DNA of 64,000 nucleotides from JAJYSO01 sp964579505. GTDB lineage: Bacteria; Bacteroidota; Bacteroidia; Flavobacteriales; Flavobacteriaceae. Of the stretch, positions 63,180 through 64,000 are shown piece after piece. Made by a program: the position numbers and the translations under genes. Every line of letters begins with the position of its first letter. The stretch's first letter is position 1. Where the stretch lies: positions 62,001 through 126,000 of the forward strand of contig CAZOGC010000004.1 in assembly GCA_964579505.1 (NCBI GenBank). The letters are read 5' to 3'. The notes below the pieces were generated by a model. It made no database searches, had not been told where the DNA came from, and saw only the letters and a list, made by a program, of their open reading frames with translations.

Positions 63180-63656
63180 CTAAGATTTTATTTTTTGTAG
63201 ACTTTCATATACCAGTTCTGCTTCAAAGCCTTTCCGCAAAAGGTAGTCAATTGTTTTTCTCTTTTGCTCTGCTAAAGGAAGCTGATGGAGTGTTTTTAAC
63301 CGTTTGGTCAAAAGTAGTTGAAAAGTTTTTAGGTATTCTGTCTCGTCAATTTCTTGTTGTAGAGAATGTGTTATGAGTTGTTCAGCAATCTGCCTGTTTT
63401 TAAGTTCTTGTACAATGCGGTATTTTCCCCATTGACTGAGATAAAACTTGTCGTGTACAAAGATTTCTGCAAAGCGTTTTTCATTTAAAAAATTGTCGGT
63501 TTTTAATTGAGTAATGATAGTGTCTTGTAGGTTTTTAGGCACATTCAACATAGTCATTTTTTCATAAACTTCTTTAGGGCAGCGCTCGCGGTAAGCACAG
63601 TAGCGTTGCAACTTGTTTAATGCTTCTTTAGCTGAGATAGGTTGAGTAGCTTTCAT
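63180..63656 (-). CDS. recX: Regulatory protein RecX
   Basis: A 158-residue protein that modulates RecA filaments. It begins KATQPISAKEALNKLQRYCAYRERCPKEVYEKM and contains DNFLNEKRFAEIFVHDKFYLSQWGKYRIVQELK, the typical RecX repeats of three-helix bundles. The start at 63656 (MKATQP) was taken over an upstream TTG-type extension that would run into the terminator region. recA is not nearby. Confidence 0.92.
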   Translation of the reverse strand: MKATQPISAKEALNKLQRYCAYRERCPKEVYEKMTMLNVPKNLQDTIITQLKTDNFLNEKRFAEIFVHDKFYLSQWGKYRIVQELKNRQIAEQLITHSLQQEIDETEYLKTFQLLLTKRLKTLHQLPLAEQKRKTIDYLLRKGFEAELVYESLQKIKS

Positions 63657-63676
63657 ACTTGCGAATGTAAAAAACA

Positions 63677-63707
63677 AAACCCCAAACAGCAAGGCTGCTT
63701 GGGGTTT
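63677..63707 (-). terminator. Terminator after the ribonuclease E/G gene
   Basis: On the minus strand AAACCCCAA / TTGGGGTTT plus an inner GCAGC/GCTGT helix (one G-U) gives a 14-bp stem with a 3-base loop, followed by a T-rich stretch. It sits between the stop at 63714 and the recX start. Confidence 0.85.
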
Positions 63708-63713
63708 GAAAAT

Positions 63714-64000
63714 TTATGAAATCACTTCTCCGTTTTTATCGTGAAAGTGATATTCGAGGTACGTGTAAGCATCTCTTGGTAAAATTTTTACCCAACGTTT
63801 GTGGTCTAAATACCACTTGTGTTGGGGTGATGGAAGGCCTTTCGTTAAAAAGGCGGCTATAAAAGGATGAGCGCTTAAACTCAAATTTTTATAGCCTTTG
63901 TGAATTAGTTTTTGGAGATCGACCTGAATTTTGTCGACAATTACAATAGGGGCTTCTATCTCCCCATTTCCATTAGGGTTTTCCTCACGTGTTTTAATCT
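63714..64000 (-). CDS. C-terminal part of a probable ribonuclease E/G family protein
   Basis: Only the last 94 or so residues are in the window; the 5' part lies beyond the edge. The visible end has VDKIQVDLQKLIHKGYKNLS, a segment with HPFIAAFLTKGLPSPQHKW, and WVKILPRDAYTYLEYHFHDK. Bacteroidota Rne/Rng proteins end with a similar pattern (HP-hydrophobic-AAYLTKG, KW, then a strand pair ending in YxF.D). I base this on memory of that family, so the name is probable, not certain. A strong terminator follows. Confidence 0.65.
   Translation of the reverse strand, partial: IKTREENPNGNGEIEAPIVIVDKIQVDLQKLIHKGYKNLSLSAHPFIAAFLTKGLPSPQHKWYLDHKRWVKILPRDAYTYLEYHFHDKNGEVIS

Overview
This window is a stretch of chromosome from a member of Bacteroidota, most likely a flavobacterium (Flavobacteriaceae). 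The reasons are the A+T-rich sequence, promoter elements of the Bacteroidota type (TAnnTTTG, with a clear TTTG-N20-TAnnTTTG before sdhC), a division/cell-wall cluster without murF and ddl, a complete alternative complex III (act) cluster beside cytochrome oxidase, DUF4270, a CbpA/CbpM pair, and atpDC apart from the other ATP synthase genes. I saw no prophage, insertion sequence, CRISPR array or rRNA. The genus is not assigned.

Layout. 1-1611 (minus): a partial flippase-like membrane gene, panD and panC. 1719-7635 (plus): a truncated glycogen-synthase-like protein, a DUF4270 lipoprotein, glmS and an APC permease. 7809-10945: atpD-atpC and cbpA-cbpM. 11130-14673: sdhC-sdhA-sdhB. 14906-16310: an isocitrate-lyase/PEP-mutase family enzyme and a YceI protein. 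16548-32112: the dcw cluster (mraZ, rsmH, ftsL-like, ftsI, murE, mraY, murD, ftsW, murG, murC, ftsQ, ftsA, ftsZ), headed by a three-repeat MraZ box and closed by a strong terminator. 32201-34772: a YqeY-like gene, tRNA-Arg(UCG) and an ABC-F ATPase.

34898-39212 (minus) is the accessory island and the most unusual part. A predicted surface lipoprotein has a Gly/Pro-rich linker and a C-terminal HExxH domain. It is followed by three tandem copies of a small secreted protein with conserved cysteines, then a second type of small secreted protein. Beyond a terminator lies a decayed copy of the lipoprotein gene, followed by a fourth small-protein copy. The lipoprotein reading frame is preceded by nine perfect copies of a 7-bp repeat (GTGACTT). 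The only nearby ATG is out of frame at nine copies and would be in frame at seven or ten. This is a good candidate for a phase-variable effector/inhibitor-like system; its function is unknown.

39459-43398: a class V aminotransferase, DedA protein, thiL and ruvB. 43474-55147 (minus): the respiratory cluster actA-actB-actC-actD-actE-actF-cox2-cox1, which moves electrons from quinol through alternative complex III to an A1-type oxidase. 55372-63151 (plus): a SPOR protein, sucA-sucB, an aminopeptidase P and a ClC channel. The window closes with recX and the 3' end of a probable ribonuclease E/G gene on the minus strand. Together the core genes cover envelope synthesis (glmS, mur, fts), the TCA cycle (sdh, suc), respiration (act/cox) and ATP synthesis (atpDC).
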